64,000 nucleotides of DNA from Lichtheimia corymbifera B2541 (taxonomy: Eukaryota > Mucoromycota > Mucoromycetes > Mucorales > Lichtheimiaceae): the NCBI GenBank assembly GCA_000697475.1, contig JNEU01001097.1, positions 124,001 to 188,000 of the forward strand, written 5' to 3'. The notes under the pieces are model-generated. The model saw only the letters and a list, made by a program, of their open reading frames with translations, did no database searches and was not told the DNA's origin. Positions 1-11,613 of this stretch are shown here, piece by piece; within the stretch, counting starts at the first letter, position 1, and each line of letters opens with the position of its first letter. The position numbers and the translations under genes were made by a program.

Positions 1-1
1 G

Positions 2-1036
2 ACACGCCAACGTCTTGTGGATACATTTTCTATTCCTCGCGATATTCAACCTGCTGCTGTGGATAGCACCTCGGATGGGTTGGTGGTGACTTGGCCTGAT
101 GGACATCGATCTGAATATGCGTGGGATTGGCTGCACACACACTCTTACAGCCCTGTGATGCGTACTGCCGAGCCATTGGAGCAGGCTACACAAAAGCAAC
201 AATTATGGGATGCTGAGAAACTTGCATCCAAGTTGCCTGTAGTGGAACACGGTGCTGTCATGGAAACGGATGATGGATTACGACAATGGCTCAACAACTT
301 GGAAGTCTACGGTATTGGTTTTGTGGACGGTGTGCCTACCACATTGGAAGCCACTGAGGCATTGGCAAGACGTATCAGCTTTTTGCGTGAGACACATTAC
401 TCCAAGGGATTATGGTCTTTCACTGCCGATTTGGCACATGCAGATACAGCTTATACGACATTGGCTTTGGGAGCTCACACGGACAATACGTACTTTACAG
501 AACCCGCTGGTATGCAAATGTTCCACAAGCTTGAATTCGAGGGCAAGGGTGGTGATTCGCTCTTTGTTGATGGTTTCCACGTTGCTCAGCAACTCAAGAC
601 CGAAAACCCGGAAGCATATCGTACCTTGGCATCCACACTTGTACCTACACACTCCGCTGGTGATGAAAATGTCCTCATTGTTCCCACCCCACGTGGCTAT
701 CCTATTCTCAACCATGGCCCTGATGGTCGTCTTTATCAAGTGCGCTATAACAATGATGACCGCTCCACCTTGGATCATCTTAGCTCCACTCAACTTGAAG
801 CCTTTTATGATGCTCTCTTCCATTGGAACAAGTTACTCAAGAAATCTGAAAACGAGTTTTGGGAACCATTGGCTCCAGGTCGTGTTGTGCTCTTTGATAA
901 CTGGCGTGTGCTTCATGGACGTAGTGGATTTACAGGCCATCGTCGTATCTGTGGTGCTTACTTCCCTTGGGATGATTACAAGAGTCGAGCAAGAACATTA
1001 CGTCTCACTTCAGAGGACAAGGATAGATTGTTGTAA
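2..1036 (+). CDS. Trimethyllysine dioxygenase, 5'-truncated by window edge
   Basis: Fe(II)/2-oxoglutarate-dependent enzyme that hydroxylates N6-trimethyllysine, the first step of carnitine biosynthesis, usually in mitochondria. The frame is already open at base 2 (T-R-Q-R-L-V-D-T-F-S-I-P), which matches the boundary between the small N-terminal domain and the catalytic domain of this family, so the true start lies upstream. 344 codons are visible. The iron-binding His-x-Asp is seen in GAHTDNTYF (about visible residues 159-161), and the distal His in WRVLHGRSGF (about 305). The C-terminal CGAYFPWDDYKSR resembles trimethyllysine dioxygenases more than gamma-butyrobetaine dioxygenases, but the latter is the main alternative. 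No intron is seen in the visible part. An AATAAA lies 33 bases after the stop, only 27 bases from the stop of the convergent neighbour. Confidence 0.88.
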   Translation, partial: TRQRLVDTFSIPRDIQPAAVDSTSDGLVVTWPDGHRSEYAWDWLHTHSYSPVMRTAEPLEQATQKQQLWDAEKLASKLPVVEHGAVMETDDGLRQWLNNLEVYGIGFVDGVPTTLEATEALARRISFLRETHYSKGLWSFTADLAHADTAYTTLALGAHTDNTYFTEPAGMQMFHKLEFEGKGGDSLFVDGFHVAQQLKTENPEAYRTLASTLVPTHSAGDENVLIVPTPRGYPILNHGPDGRLYQVRYNNDDRSTLDHLSSTQLEAFYDALFHWNKLLKKSENEFWEPLAPGRVVLFDNWRVLHGRSGFTGHRRICGAYFPWDDYKSRARTLRLTSEDKDRLL

Positions 1037-1068
1037 TGAAAATGATGTATTATTATTGTGTACAAGAA

Positions 1069-1074
1069 AATAAA
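1069..1074 (+). terminator. Poly(A) signal AATAAA of the dioxygenase gene
   Basis: A canonical AATAAA hexamer sits 33 bases after the stop codon. The convergent RRM/MLLE gene ends at 1101, so the two 3' UTRs are expected to overlap. Confidence 0.5.
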
Positions 1075-1100
1075 CTTTGAAATTATGCCTATCCTCCTCC

Positions 1101-2923
1101 TCACTGATATCTTTCCACTTGGGCTGCTGCATGCTTTACATAGGTATCAAGCCATACTTTGTCAAACATAATGGTGGCAAGCTCTTCTGGTTTGATTGTG
1201 TCTAAAAGATAAACCGTGACCTTTGGTGCACGTCTCACCCCCGTTCTCTACATAAAAGCATTGAGTACCATAACATGACGACTCTTTCACACCTTTACCT
1301 TGACGTAGGGATATAAATGATCACCCAACATTTGTCTCCTTTGTAAGATGCTTGCATTCTTCATTTGCGAGAGTTTTTCTTGGATCACGGTGAACTCGCT
1401 TCTGTACTCATCAGGAGGTGAAGGATAGCCGTTGACATCAAAAAGATAATAGGGTGGTTCTGCAACAGGGGTATAACACGTCTCTGGGTCTGGTTCGAAT
1501 TCGAGGTATGTCGATACAGGTGCTGGCTGAACATCTCCCAAAGCATTTTCATATTGCCTGGTATAGTGTTGTTGTTGTTGTTGTTGACCACCTGATACAT
1601 CGCTAGAACCATAGCTACTGCTACATTGATGATACTTCCAAGGTGCTGTAAGGGTCATTACATTGTTGTGGTTCGAAGGATGCTGAATGTGGATGGGGTT
1701 CGTAGCAGCAGCAGCAGTGGTGGTAGTGGTGGTGGTGGTAGTTGCTAACATCATTCTGGTTTGTTCGGCCGGATCATTGGTTTGGCGTAGAATATCCATG
1801 ACGAGTTGTAGCTTTTGTGAAAGAAATTGTGGATTGAAAAGGCACATAGCCTGATCCATTTCGCCCATCGCACTTGACAAATCCACCACTTGGTTCAAAT
1901 CGTAATCAAATGTGGCGTGTCGCGTGGCGGCTTCGGCGAGTCTTTTCCGTTGCAAATCAGTTGTAATAAAGTGCTGCTGTTCCTCGGAATTGTTGTCATG
2001 ATTTAATCGTGGTGGATGTAATGGTGTTGTTGGCCTGCCATCACCATCAGCATAGATTGGTCTATCTGGTATCCTCGTTGTCTATGATACAAAGGATGAG
2101 TGTTATTATTGTTGCCCACACAATATCCCAATACCCAATATTTACTTGTTTTCTTCTAGTAGAAGTCATTGTTTCCTTAGTGAAGGTTCGATTGGTCGGG
2201 GTTGATGCGGAAGTCGATGCCATCACCGCTATATTTGTTGCATAAACCTTAGATACACCCAATACTTGATACTCTTTACCCCCATTCCTTACCATGATGA
2301 TGATGATGATTATCAGGCACTTGCATATCACTTTGGCTATCAATGGTTTGGACTTGATATTGATTAAAACGGATCCAGGGAGTTGATTCATTGACATTGG
2401 ATGATGATGATGTTGGTTGTTGAAATGAGGAGGGGGAGAAGGAGGAGGAGGGTTGCTGTTGTGGAACAAATCCAGGCGACATTGTACGTAATTTCCTTGG
2501 CTCATGATAAGCGACCGTCAACTGCTTGATGCCCACCACTTGTCCATTCATGGCTTTTAATGCTGCTGCTGCTTCATCAACATGTGTGTAACTGACAAAG
2601 CCGAACCCTTTGGATTGGCCGTTGACAGGATTACTCATAATCCTCGCTGATACAATATGACCATACTTTTTAAAGACGTCGTACAAGTCGTTGCTGCTGA
2701 TGCTGGGGTCGATGTTCTTGATGTAGAGGTTACAATAGTCAATGTAGCCATGGCCATGTGTCTTTGCTTTGCTTTTGAATGAGAGTGAATGAGCGGTATG
2801 TGAAAGAGGAGAAGACTGGGATAAAAGCAAGTTGCCGTGCGATGAGGGTGGAAAGGGTTGTTTTGGACTCTCGACCGAGGTGTACGTAGACGTTGAGGAA
2901 GCAACTGATACTGAGTATCTCAT
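1101..2923 (-). CDS. RNA-binding protein with one RRM and C-terminal MLLE (PABC) domain
   Basis: Predicted cytoplasmic RNA-binding adaptor of 547 aa. Reconstructed exons in transcript order are 2923-2293, 2228-2146, 2081-1299 and 1247-1101; the introns are 64, 64 and 51 nt and all phases agree. The RRM covers about residues 64-142, with RNP2 LYIKNI and RNP1 KGFGFVSY. A long low-complexity linker (poly-His, poly-Thr, Gln, Ser) follows. The last about 70 residues form an MLLE domain: QRRQMLGDHLYPYVK at the end of exon 3, then APKVTVYLLDTIKPEELA in exon 4. MLLE domains bind PAM2 peptides; they occur in poly(A)-binding protein and in Ustilago Rrm4, which moves mRNA on endosomes. This protein has one RRM, not three or four, so it is not a standard Pab1. 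The start at 2923 was chosen because upstream in-frame residues are hydrophobic and unlike the gene body. The RNA target is unknown. Confidence 0.8.
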
Positions 2924-3785
2924 GGATACGCGTAATAAGGAAACAAAGGTGAAAAAGGAAAAGAATGAAAATGGGTCACTTATGCAGGACAAAAACAATC
3001 GCGAGATTTGTACCCATAACACATATGCGATATGTACCAAAAGTGCGCCCAATGTTGCAGTTGGGCGCTTTATTCTCATTAACCTTATTTATTCACTTTA
3101 CACACACACACACACACAAGTGTGATGATGATGATGATGATGTTATTACTATTACTACTACCAGCTGATGAAAAACCCCTTTCTCCTCTTTCACCCACCC
3201 CCTTGCTCCCATTTTGATCCCTGGGAAATGCCTTTTTCCATCCTCATTATATACTCAATCATGACAAGAGATAAATACAAGCTCACACATTGGCCACAAA
3301 CCCCCTTTATACCAGAACATGGCACTCTATTCAATAATGTATATAGGTATTGTGCTTTATGATTGATGGATAACGACATGATGTCCTGTGATTGTGTAAA
3401 TAGCAATAACTGAAATGTGATGTTCATGCGTGCATACATCTATGATCCCAAATTAGGAACCAAGTGACAACATGCGTTTTTCCCTCGAATGAAATGATGG
3501 ATGGATGGAAGCGTACCTGCTGAACTTTATATCCTTCGCCATCCAAATAGTACTGTGGACCAATGGAAATAGAATGATGACCCATTTCGTATTGGAAGAG
3601 TGTAGCAAACAATAGACAATGAAACGGACGAGACGGCGAGTATCAGGAACACCAACAAAATGATGCAAATCGTGGCTTCTGGTTGGTTGTTGGAGCGGTG
3701 TGCATTTTTGACATGAGAGCTGTGTCCAAAAAAATATTCACGCCTCTTCTTCTGGAACACACTCACTCCACTTTCTCCACTCACC
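2924..3785. promoter_or_regulatory. Divergent intergenic region between the RRM/MLLE gene and ESF1
   Basis: 862 bases with no confident gene, presumably holding both promoters. It contains a (CA)n run at 3101-3118 followed by (TGA)n at 3122-3142. On the minus strand, short open stretches in two different frames between 3190 and 3700 look protein-like (one hydrophobic, one reading GPQYYLDGEGYKVQQ) but could not be joined into a gene. Confidence 0.4.
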
Positions 3786-6292
3786 ATGGCCAAGTCTGGA
3801 AAGAAACAGCAGCAGCAAAAGGGTGCACCCAAGCCAATTACAAACGATCCTCGGTTTGCTCATGTCCACAATGATCCTCGCTTCGTGAGACCCAAAAAGA
3901 AGGACACCAAGGTCACTGTTGACAAGCGTTTCTCCTCCATGTTGACATCGAAGGAATTCAACGATCGCCGTAAGTAATCACGATCCGAGGGGTGGATTCG
4001 TCAATATAGATACTTACAAGACATATATATATATATATAGCCAAGGTGGATCGATATGGTCGCAGGGTTGAAGACGATACCAAAGAGGAGTTGCGACACC
4101 TTTACGAGTTTGAGCAAGAAAGCGATGATGAAAGCAGCGACGACGATGACAATCTTTCACTTGCAGAGTTGGAAAAGGAGATCGCAGAGGACGAAGAGAA
4201 TCTTGCGGATGAAAAGATCAAAGTTGGCAAACGTGGTCAAAAAGAGGTCGAATATGATCCTATGCGTGGCAAAGGTGTGATTGATTCTTCGGACAGCGAG
4301 GATACTGATGCAGCGGATACGGAGGATGAAGAATCTTCCAGTGATGAGGAAGCAAAGGTATGGATCAATTTTAAGACAAGAGTAATAATAAGACTTTGTT
4401 ACTAATGTATGTGTGCATGCATAGATTCCTGAAGGTGAACCTACTTATCGTTTGGCTGCTGTCAACATGGATTGGGACAGACTTAAGGCTGTGGATTTAC
4501 TCAAGGTGCTCAACACTTTCAAGCCACCACAATCCGTCATTAAGAGCGTTGCTGTTTATCCATCCGAGTTTGGCAAGGAACGTATGGCAAAGGAAGATCT
4601 GCAAGGTCCACCCAAAGAGATTTTTGATGCCAAGGAGAATGATGATCAACCAGAACGTGAACGTGATGAGGAAAGCTATGAAGAAGAATTCGATCAGGAA
4701 GCACTTCGTAAATACCAGATCGAAAGACTCAGGTAATTTCAACGAGTGTGAGTGAAGGGGGGTTGGCTAGATGGATACTGATCAAAGGACACAGATATTA
4801 TTATGCTGTGATTGAATGTGACAATGTCAAGACAGCAAGTGCAATTTACAAGGCATGCGATGGCAACGAATACGAGGCTAGTGCCAACTTTTTCGATCTT
4901 CGTTATATACCCGATGAAATGACTTTTGACGATGAACCACGTGAAGTTGCTACTTTTGCTCCTGAGGAATATCATCCCTCCAATTTCTCCACTGAGGTAT
5001 GTATCATTGATAGTATATTGAATAGGGCGAAATAACTCAAGGTTTGTTATTTATAGGCTCTTCAACACACCAAAGTGAAATTGACGTGGGATGCAGATGA
5101 CTACGACCGTATTGAAGTCATGAGACGCAACTTTACAGAGCAGGACATTGAGGAGATGGATTTCAACGCATACCTTGCTTCATCGGATGATGACGATGAC
5201 GATGATGAGAATGAGGATGTGGATGCTCTTCGTGAAAAGTACCGAAAGCTTTTGGAGAACAGCGACTCTGCATTTGATGGCCATGATCATGCTGAAGAAG
5301 GCGATATGGAAGTGACATTTGCTCCTGGTTTGACTGAAGCAGCTGAAGAAGCCGTCAACAAGCGACTTCATGGCGATGAGGATAACAAGGACGAGACCAC
5401 CATTGAAAAGTACATGCGCAAGCAACGTGAAAAGAGAAAGGCCAAAAAGGAAAGACGCCAACAACAACAGAATGCTGAAGGTAAGAGGAATATAGTTGCG
5501 TATTTGCAAGAGTGGAGTAGTGGTACTAATCATATGACATAATTAGAGAGTGGATCTGAGGAGGATGAAGAATTACAAAACGATGCCTACTTTAAGGAAG
5601 CTATGGATGAGATTGAGGAGGAAATGGTGGAAGAAGAACCAAAGAGTAAGTATATGCAAAAGATGGATTAGACAAGACCACTCACTTTGAATTATAGAGA
5701 AAGAGAAGAGCAAAAAGAAGAACAAAAAGAGCAAAGAGGAACGCCAAGAGCAACAACGTGAGCGAGCTGAATTGGAGCTTCTTATGGGTGATAAGAAGGG
5801 CGACGGCTTTGACATGCGTGATGTGATGAAGCGTGAAAAGGCTGAGAAGAAAAAGAGCAAAAAGGGCAAAAAGAAGGCTGCTGAATTGGAAGGTGCTCAA
5901 GAAGACTTTGAGATCAACGTCAATGATCCTCGTTTCGCCGCCTTGCATGAATCCCATCACTTTGCTATTGATCCCAACAATCCACAATTTAAAAAGACCA
6001 AGAGCATGCAAAAGTTGATGAATTCTCGTCAAGAAAAGATCAAGGGTGATAATCTCGATGCTGAATGGAAAAAGAGCACACCTGCAACTGTAAGTGGACA
6101 TACAATGATATATTTATGGATATGGTATCTAATAGTGATGCATAGGAGAAGACCAAGTCGGAGCAAGAGAATGGCACTGAACCATCCAAGAAGAAAAAGA
6201 AAGACTCATCCCTTAGTCAACTTGTTGCATCTGTCAAACGTAAAGGTGCCAATGCATCCAGCAATACCGGCAAACGACAAAAATCCTCATAG
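3786..6292 (+). CDS. ESF1: ESF1-type pre-rRNA processing protein
   Basis: Nucleolar factor needed for early 18S rRNA maturation (role known from yeast Esf1). Eight exons: 3786-3969, 4041-4357, 4425-4732, 4795-4996, 5057-5480, 5547-5645, 5698-6089 and 6146-6292, giving 690 aa (yeast about 628). All junctions keep frame. The N-terminus has DPRFAHVHNDPRF and KVTVDKRFSSML. Highly acidic Asp/Glu/Ser runs follow. The central conserved region reads LAAVNMDWDRLKAVDL and RLRYYYAVIECD, the latter created by the 4732/4795 junction, then LTWDADDYDR. The C-terminal third is Lys-rich and ends with the NUC153 motif (INVNDPRFAAL...HFAIDPNNPQFKKTKSM). The gene converges with eL34, with 154 bases between the stops. 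Confidence 0.95.
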
Positions 6293-6446
6293 TTCAATAC
6301 ATAACATTTTTCCCTCTCTTTCATACATACGATCCATATACATTACACACACACACACATATACACACATGTCAGTAATATAAACAACAGCATTTGTGCA
6401 TCACTGTAAGCAATGATTTATTAGTCCTTGAACATGGTCAAAAGAT

Positions 6447-6917
6447 TTACTTCTTTTGGGTTTGTTGCTTGAGGACCTTCTTGACGATCTTTTGTTCTTC
6501 GACAAGGAAGGCACGCACAATGCGGCTGCGAACGCAGTGGGAGCAGCGGGAACCACCATAGGCACGGCTGACGGTCTTTTGGTTCTTGGCAAGGTTGGCC
6601 AACTTGCGGGCACGAAGAGCCTTGAGCTATAAAGATATACATGAGTAAAAAGAACCATATCCATTGTTTTCGTCCCCTTTGACACTTACACCAGGGAGAG
6701 CAACACCGCAATCACCGCAACGGGGAGCCTTGACGGGCTTCTTTTGGTATTGGTAGACAAGCTTGCCACCTAATGAAGTATGCGATGAATATCATGTTGC
6801 CTTTTCGAATAGAGAGTGTCGTATCTATATCAACGTACCAGGGGTCTTGACAACCTTGACGCGGTTGGAGCGAGTGTTGTAGGAAAGGCGGCGACGGTAG
6901 GTGAGTCTCTGGACCAT
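6447..6917 (-). CDS. RPL34: 60S ribosomal protein eL34
   Basis: Structural protein of the large ribosomal subunit, 112 aa, the normal length. Exons in transcript order are 6917-6839, 6769-6690 and 6626-6447, with introns of 69 and 63 nt. The N-terminus [18 protein letters not shown] is nearly invariant in the family. The zinc-binding Cys pairs are visible (APRCGDCG and SRCSHC), as are the conserved VSRAYGGS and [14 protein letters not shown]. Two bases before the ATG is a good 3' splice site (TTTCAG at 6925-6920), with a matching GTAAGT donor at 7094, so the 5' UTR probably carries an intron, as is common for ribosomal-protein genes. Confidence 0.97.
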
Positions 6918-6919
6918 TG

Positions 6920-7094
6920 CTGAAATCTACTCGTATAAACTTGATCAGTATTATCATCCAAAGATGTATCCAAGCAACCATCCATCCATCCATCTACTCA
7001 ATACCCTTTTCATCCATCCATCCATTGTTCATCATCCCATTATCCATCCTTTCCCTCATCACACATTATATCACTAGGCTCATATGGTACTTAC
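6920..7094 (-). other. Probable 5' UTR intron of the eL34 gene
   Basis: Donor GTAAGT at 7094-7089 and acceptor TTTCAG ending at 6920 enclose 175 bases, longer than typical introns here. Leader introns are a known feature of ribosomal protein genes and often boost expression; that role is inferred. Confidence 0.55.
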
Positions 7095-7997
7095 CCGTAC
7101 AGGCAGAAAGAGAAGGAGCTTCTGGTTGCGGTCTCTCGATGATCCCAAATGCCCCCCAGTGAGTGTGCTAGGCCGGCGTAGTCTTCCCACCAATGGAAAT
7201 CTTGGCTGAGGATCAAAACCTTACCATCCGCATTAGCTTGTCGACTACCCATTATTCCTCTATAACAATGCACGCAATATTCAATGATGCCACCCATACC
7301 TTTGCATAAAAAAATGCTTATATCATCCACTATAACAATATATAAATATTTTGATTGGTAGAATGGGATTCTGCTTGTCACAGGAAAGCAGTACATAATT
7401 TACAACAATGCACAGCAGCAGTGATAAAGTACTTTTATTCACGCTTGAGAAAGAGAATTTCTTAACGTATTTTGTTGCGAAGGTTCTGGCGTCCACAACA
7501 ATAATCTTTATCCCGATTCATGCATGTCCCGTGTTGGAGGGACTGTGTGTGTGCGACATCAATAATGGCTGTGTAGTAGACTAGGTTATTATGCACTGCT
7601 GCACAGACCCGTTCTCTAGAATATGGTGTGATGGTCTCGTTCCTTATTACCCCTTTTCCCACGCAGGCTAGTAATACGTTGTGTTGATGGCAATAAGAGT
7701 GCGAGTGGATAAACAACATGCTACAATAACAAGCCATGCATGCTGTGTGCGTGTGTGTGTGAAAAAAGATGAATGCATACAGCTGGTTAGTAGTTTGATA
7801 ATACATACCCAGTCAAAAGAATTGTCAAAAAGCAAATGATCATGCGACAAATACACACACATCACTGTGCACCTTGCAAATAGACCAACAAAACGGGTTC
7901 TCATCACACTTCTCACACACATACACAAAGGAAATAACATCAGGCTCACACGCACAACATACACACGCCTTTTCTCTTTCCATTTTGTTACAGCATC
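7095..7997. promoter_or_regulatory. Intergenic region upstream of eL34 and of the F-box gene
   Basis: About 900 bases holding the two divergent promoters. A minus-strand AATAAA (7436-7431) with an open frame above it suggests there may be a short minus-strand transcript at about 7430-7740, but the encoded peptide is His/Thr-rich low complexity and unrecognised. (CA)-rich stretches precede the F-box gene. Confidence 0.3.
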
Positions 7998-9545
7998 ATG
8001 CTTCCATCATCCCCAAAGACACCAGGAACAGCAGAGTTAGATGAGTTTCGAGAACAATGGAAACAAGAAGTGCATGCACGAAATATAAAGCAACCACCCG
8101 ACTCCCCTTTTACCACCCCTCCTTCATCACCTTTGTTGAAACCAACAACAACAACAGCACCCATTGTCCGAGGTGAACAACCGCAGCGTAATACACGTGT
8201 TCCTCGTTTAGAATCATCATCACCATCATCATCAGCTCAACCACCACAAGAGGATGTATCCAACCCAACCTCATCCGCATTAAATGTGTACCTGATGGCT
8301 ATTGATATGGAACGTCAAGGGGAACTAGGGCAGGGTAAAGAGAGCTTCCCACGTAGCACATAATCAGCAATCCACCCTACCCTACCCATGCACCATCCAA
8401 CTAATTTTCTTTATTGCTCATGTTGCTGTGTATCATATAGCCCTTGTATACTATCGGCGAGCATTTAAAATGGATCCCGAGGTTGATAAACTTTATCATC
8501 GACAATGTTTGCAAAATGATACCTCTGCTAAAAGCAATCATGGTGCATTGCCGTCAACAATCCTCCTCGAGTCGAAAGAACGAGACCCACTGGTAGTGGC
8601 TGCGACAGCTGATAGTCCTAGTGAAGTCGCCTTTTTGCTTGGAATGCAAAATGACACGAGGTTGTATGTGGCGAACCATCTTCACCATGTGATGGATCCC
8701 TTGGATGCAATGGCTATCCGATTTTGTCAACAACAGGACATGCCATATATACCAGCGGTCGATTACAAACCTGTTTCCATTGCCAAGTTACCCGGTAAGA
8801 ATACATAGAATCAATGAGAGGCTCATCGAGCTGATATGGTGTTATAGGTGAGGTGCTTGTGCAAGTCTTTAGTCATGTGGTATTGTATGCATCATCTTCC
8901 ATTGCCAACTGTGCAGCCGTGTGCAAGCGATTCTTTGTGGCGACACGATCACCTTCACTATGGAGACATGCGTGTGAACACGTGTTTCGAACACCAGGGA
9001 TGAGCATGGCTCAATCACGACGCGTACAAGCCGAGTATGTTGCAAGCTTGTATCAAGGACAATGGCTGCGGATGTATATGGATCGACCACGCCTTCATTA
9101 TGATGGTGTGTATATTTCAGTGTGTCAATACATCCGTCCAGGTGAATCCGAAACAGCATGGACACGCCCTGTGCATTTGGTGACTTATTATCGTTATCTG
9201 CGTTTCTTCCCTGATGGCACCATGATCAAGTATTTATCCACGGATGAGCCAGCTGCTGTAGTACGTTTGATGAAGAAGGATTTTTCTCGGCCCACTCAAG
9301 TGTTCCGTGGCAAGTTTCAATTTCTCAACCATCACACAGTGGAAATCAACATGCGAGACAAAGGTCGTCCAAGGGATCATTTTTGCATGACACTCGATAT
9401 CAAAACAACTCGCCGTGGTCAGCATAACAAGCTTGCATGGAGTGAATATTGGAGTCAAAAGGATGATCGAGATGAAAGCACTGTGTACGATTTGGCATTG
9501 ATGCGACCCTTTATCTTTAGTGGAGTACGTAGCTTTAGGGATTAG
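7998..9545 (+). CDS. F-box protein of the FBXO9/Hrt3/Pof7 family
   Basis: Predicted substrate receptor of an SCF ubiquitin ligase, 462 aa. Exons are 7998-8334, 8441-8794 and 8848-9545, with introns of 106 and 53 nt. The N-terminal 90 residues are Pro/Ser-rich. A TPR-like helical pair (YLMAIDMERQGELG then LVYYRRAFKMDPEVDKLYHR) spans the first junction, as in FBXO9. The F-box begins at the second junction (LPGEVLVQVFSHV...AAVCKRFF...SPSLWRHACEHVF, about residues 226-275). The rest matches the Hrt3/FBXO9 C-terminal region (RPRLHYDGVYISVCQYIRPG, YYRYLRFFPDGTMIKYLSTDEP). The substrate is unknown here; mammalian FBXO9 has been linked to TOR-pathway regulators. Confidence 0.9.
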
Positions 9546-9709
9546 AATGTGCGTGCTGCTGCTCTATAAAAAATCTTCTGCTCATGCAGAAAGCTTCGAG
9601 CATCTTCTTTTTCTCCCACTCACTCACTCACTCACACCTTAACACGCGTGAATTTGTATACAACAACAACTATAACTATTACCACTCCTCTCCTTCTTTA
9701 TTACCCTCA

Positions 9710-10654
9710 ATGACATTAAGCACGCCAGCTGCAGCGTCGGATTTGTCACCGCTCGCTAACGCCATTTACGAACATTTCGAAGCTACGGGTCGTCTCGTGC
9801 GCGTTGCACTCGAACTCGAATGGACCATCTTTACTCGCTTCATTGTGGGTGTCATAATCGCCACTGTTATTACTGTCATTTATCTATTGCTTACGATGCG
9901 CAACGCACGTCAACCTCTTATTATTTGGGAGCGTCTCAATAAGCCAATCATTAAGCTATTTCGCCCATGGATCTTTGCCACCTTACTTAACAAGGCTGAC
10001 CCCTATGCTCAATCCATTGGTAAGTCATTTTTCTCGGTGGGAAGTACTATCATTGATAACACGTGCATGGAATGATATAGATTTGCGCATTGCCACGTTC
10101 TCCAAAGGATTCTGTACTGGATTCATGCGAGTAAGTTTGAAGGTGGTGGTGGTGATGATGGTATATACTAAGGAAATGATGCATGGTTATATCAGGATCA
10201 CAAGCGTAATCGTAACCCTTTCAAGAGGTAAGGATCGAATATGGCTATATCTTTTTTAGATCAGATGAGCTCATCTTGATATAATTGTATAGTATTCATG
10301 CCACTGCATTGGCCACATTTGCTGAGACGATTGGTGGTCTTGCCCTTATGAGCACGCTGAAGAACAAGGATCGAGCCATCTTGGTATCACTTCGTATGGA
10401 GGTAAATTGTGGTCTTCACGTGAGGGAAGGGAGGGAGCAGAGAAGATGGTGAAGCGGACAACTAAAGGGTATGAGTTGTCTTGTAGTACAAGAAAAAGGC
10501 GCGTGGATTGCTGACAGCATCCTCCGACTTTACACCACCGGCATTTGAAGGTGGCAAACAGGAGGTGGAAACCGAGGTGGTGATCAAGGACCGCATGTTG
10601 GATACAGTGGCTATTGCTCATTTGGGATGGCTTGTCGAATCCAAAGAAGCATAA
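9710..10654 (+). CDS. DUF4442 hotdog-fold (thioesterase-like) protein with N-terminal membrane segment
   Basis: Exons 9710-10019, 10081-10130, 10196-10227, 10293-10401 and 10487-10654 encode 222 aa with consistent phases. Residues about 43-65 form one membrane helix (FIVGVIIATVITVIYLLL). The downstream part matches the DUF4442 hotdog pattern: GFCTGFMR at the end of exon 2, DHKRNRNPFKSIHATALATF across exons 3-4, then ETIGGLALMSTL and the strand residues SLRMEYKKKARGLLTASS. Hotdog proteins of this type are thought to hydrolyse or bind acyl-CoA. The HATALATFAE helix is the typical active-site helix, but no substrate can be read. The third exon is only 32 nt. The predicted location is membrane-anchored, perhaps ER or mitochondria (inference). 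Confidence 0.8.
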
Positions 10655-11613
10655 ACAACAATATCAACAACAATGGATGGTGGGCTGGATACTGCCAAGT
10701 AGTAGACGATGATGACCAGTGTATTAGTATATCTTCTCTGTAATGATGCTATACCAAACAATATTAAAGAGATGTTTTATGTGAATTGTTGGGAGATCAT
10801 CTTATAAACGAGGGGATCACGCTGACTTGAACTCGTGATCGGCTGCAGCAAAAGAGTAGCGGCGCTTAGAGTAAAAAGAGTGAGAGAGAAACGACTCACG
10901 AGTGTATCACGGTGAATCACTTTACTGCGTGAGAAGAGTGTGTTGTTGTGCCATGGATACCGGCGGCGACCTTGGATGCAGCCCGATGTGTAACCGAGTT
11001 GGGGGGTAGATAAAAAAAAGATATGGGGGGAATGAATAATTGCCACCCGTTGTTCTTGCAGCAACGCACACACACACACACACACAAAAAAGCAATGAAA
11101 AGAGAGGATGAGATCTTTCTCACAGACCATGAATCGCATTCACACATTAACCCCCAACAACAGTAAAAGAGAAACAAAATGCACATTAATGTCGGGAAGG
11201 GGGTGTTGCAGCTGCAGCAGTGAGCAACGTGACAAACATACACTGAAGATCCTATCATGTTGTTGCTACTACTGATGACCCAGCCGATACAGGTGAAACA
11301 CAACCACTCATATCGTTTTGTCCGCCCAGCGTAGCACTTCTTGAACGAGAGAGAGATGGAGCTCCGTAACAAAAAGCGACACAACAGCAGCATTGGCAGG
11401 AAAGTAACAAACAAGGTTAACGCGCCCCTGGGTTATAGACATTGCTGCTGCTGGTCTTGTTGCGCGCTCTTTCTCTCTTTCTCACTCTCTTTGCTCTATT
11501 TTTGACGTGCATCGTTTTTACTCATCCCCTTTTTTCCCGTTTTCTTTTTTCTTTGCCTTCTCTCTCACTCACTCTCTCACACCCTTTCACTTATTCTTCC
11601 TCTCTTTTGGCGC
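10655..11613. other. Intergenic region without a confident gene
   Basis: About 960 bases. It holds a (CA)n run at 11067-11086 and a long pyrimidine-rich stretch (11465-11610) just before the next ATG, typical of a promoter or leader. A 6-bp inverted repeat (ATCACG...CGTGAT on the minus strand near 10823-10846) was checked as a tRNA T-arm and does not fit. Minus-strand open frames are unrecognised. Confidence 0.3.

Noticed and set aside
2062..2505. Minus-strand 147-aa frame running through two introns of the RRM/MLLE gene
   Set aside because: Only the 83-nt part (2146-2228) is used, as exon 2; the rest is frame-shifted exon 1 or intron.
3190..3832. Small membrane-protein gene on the minus strand opposite the ESF1 promoter
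   Set aside because: A hydrophobic stretch and a soluble-looking stretch lie in different overlapping frames, with no room for an intron to connect them.
10800..10850. tRNA-like T-arm (GTTCAAG loop) on the minus strand
   Set aside because: The 6-bp stem has a 12-nt loop, and no D-arm, anticodon arm or acceptor stem could be drawn around it.
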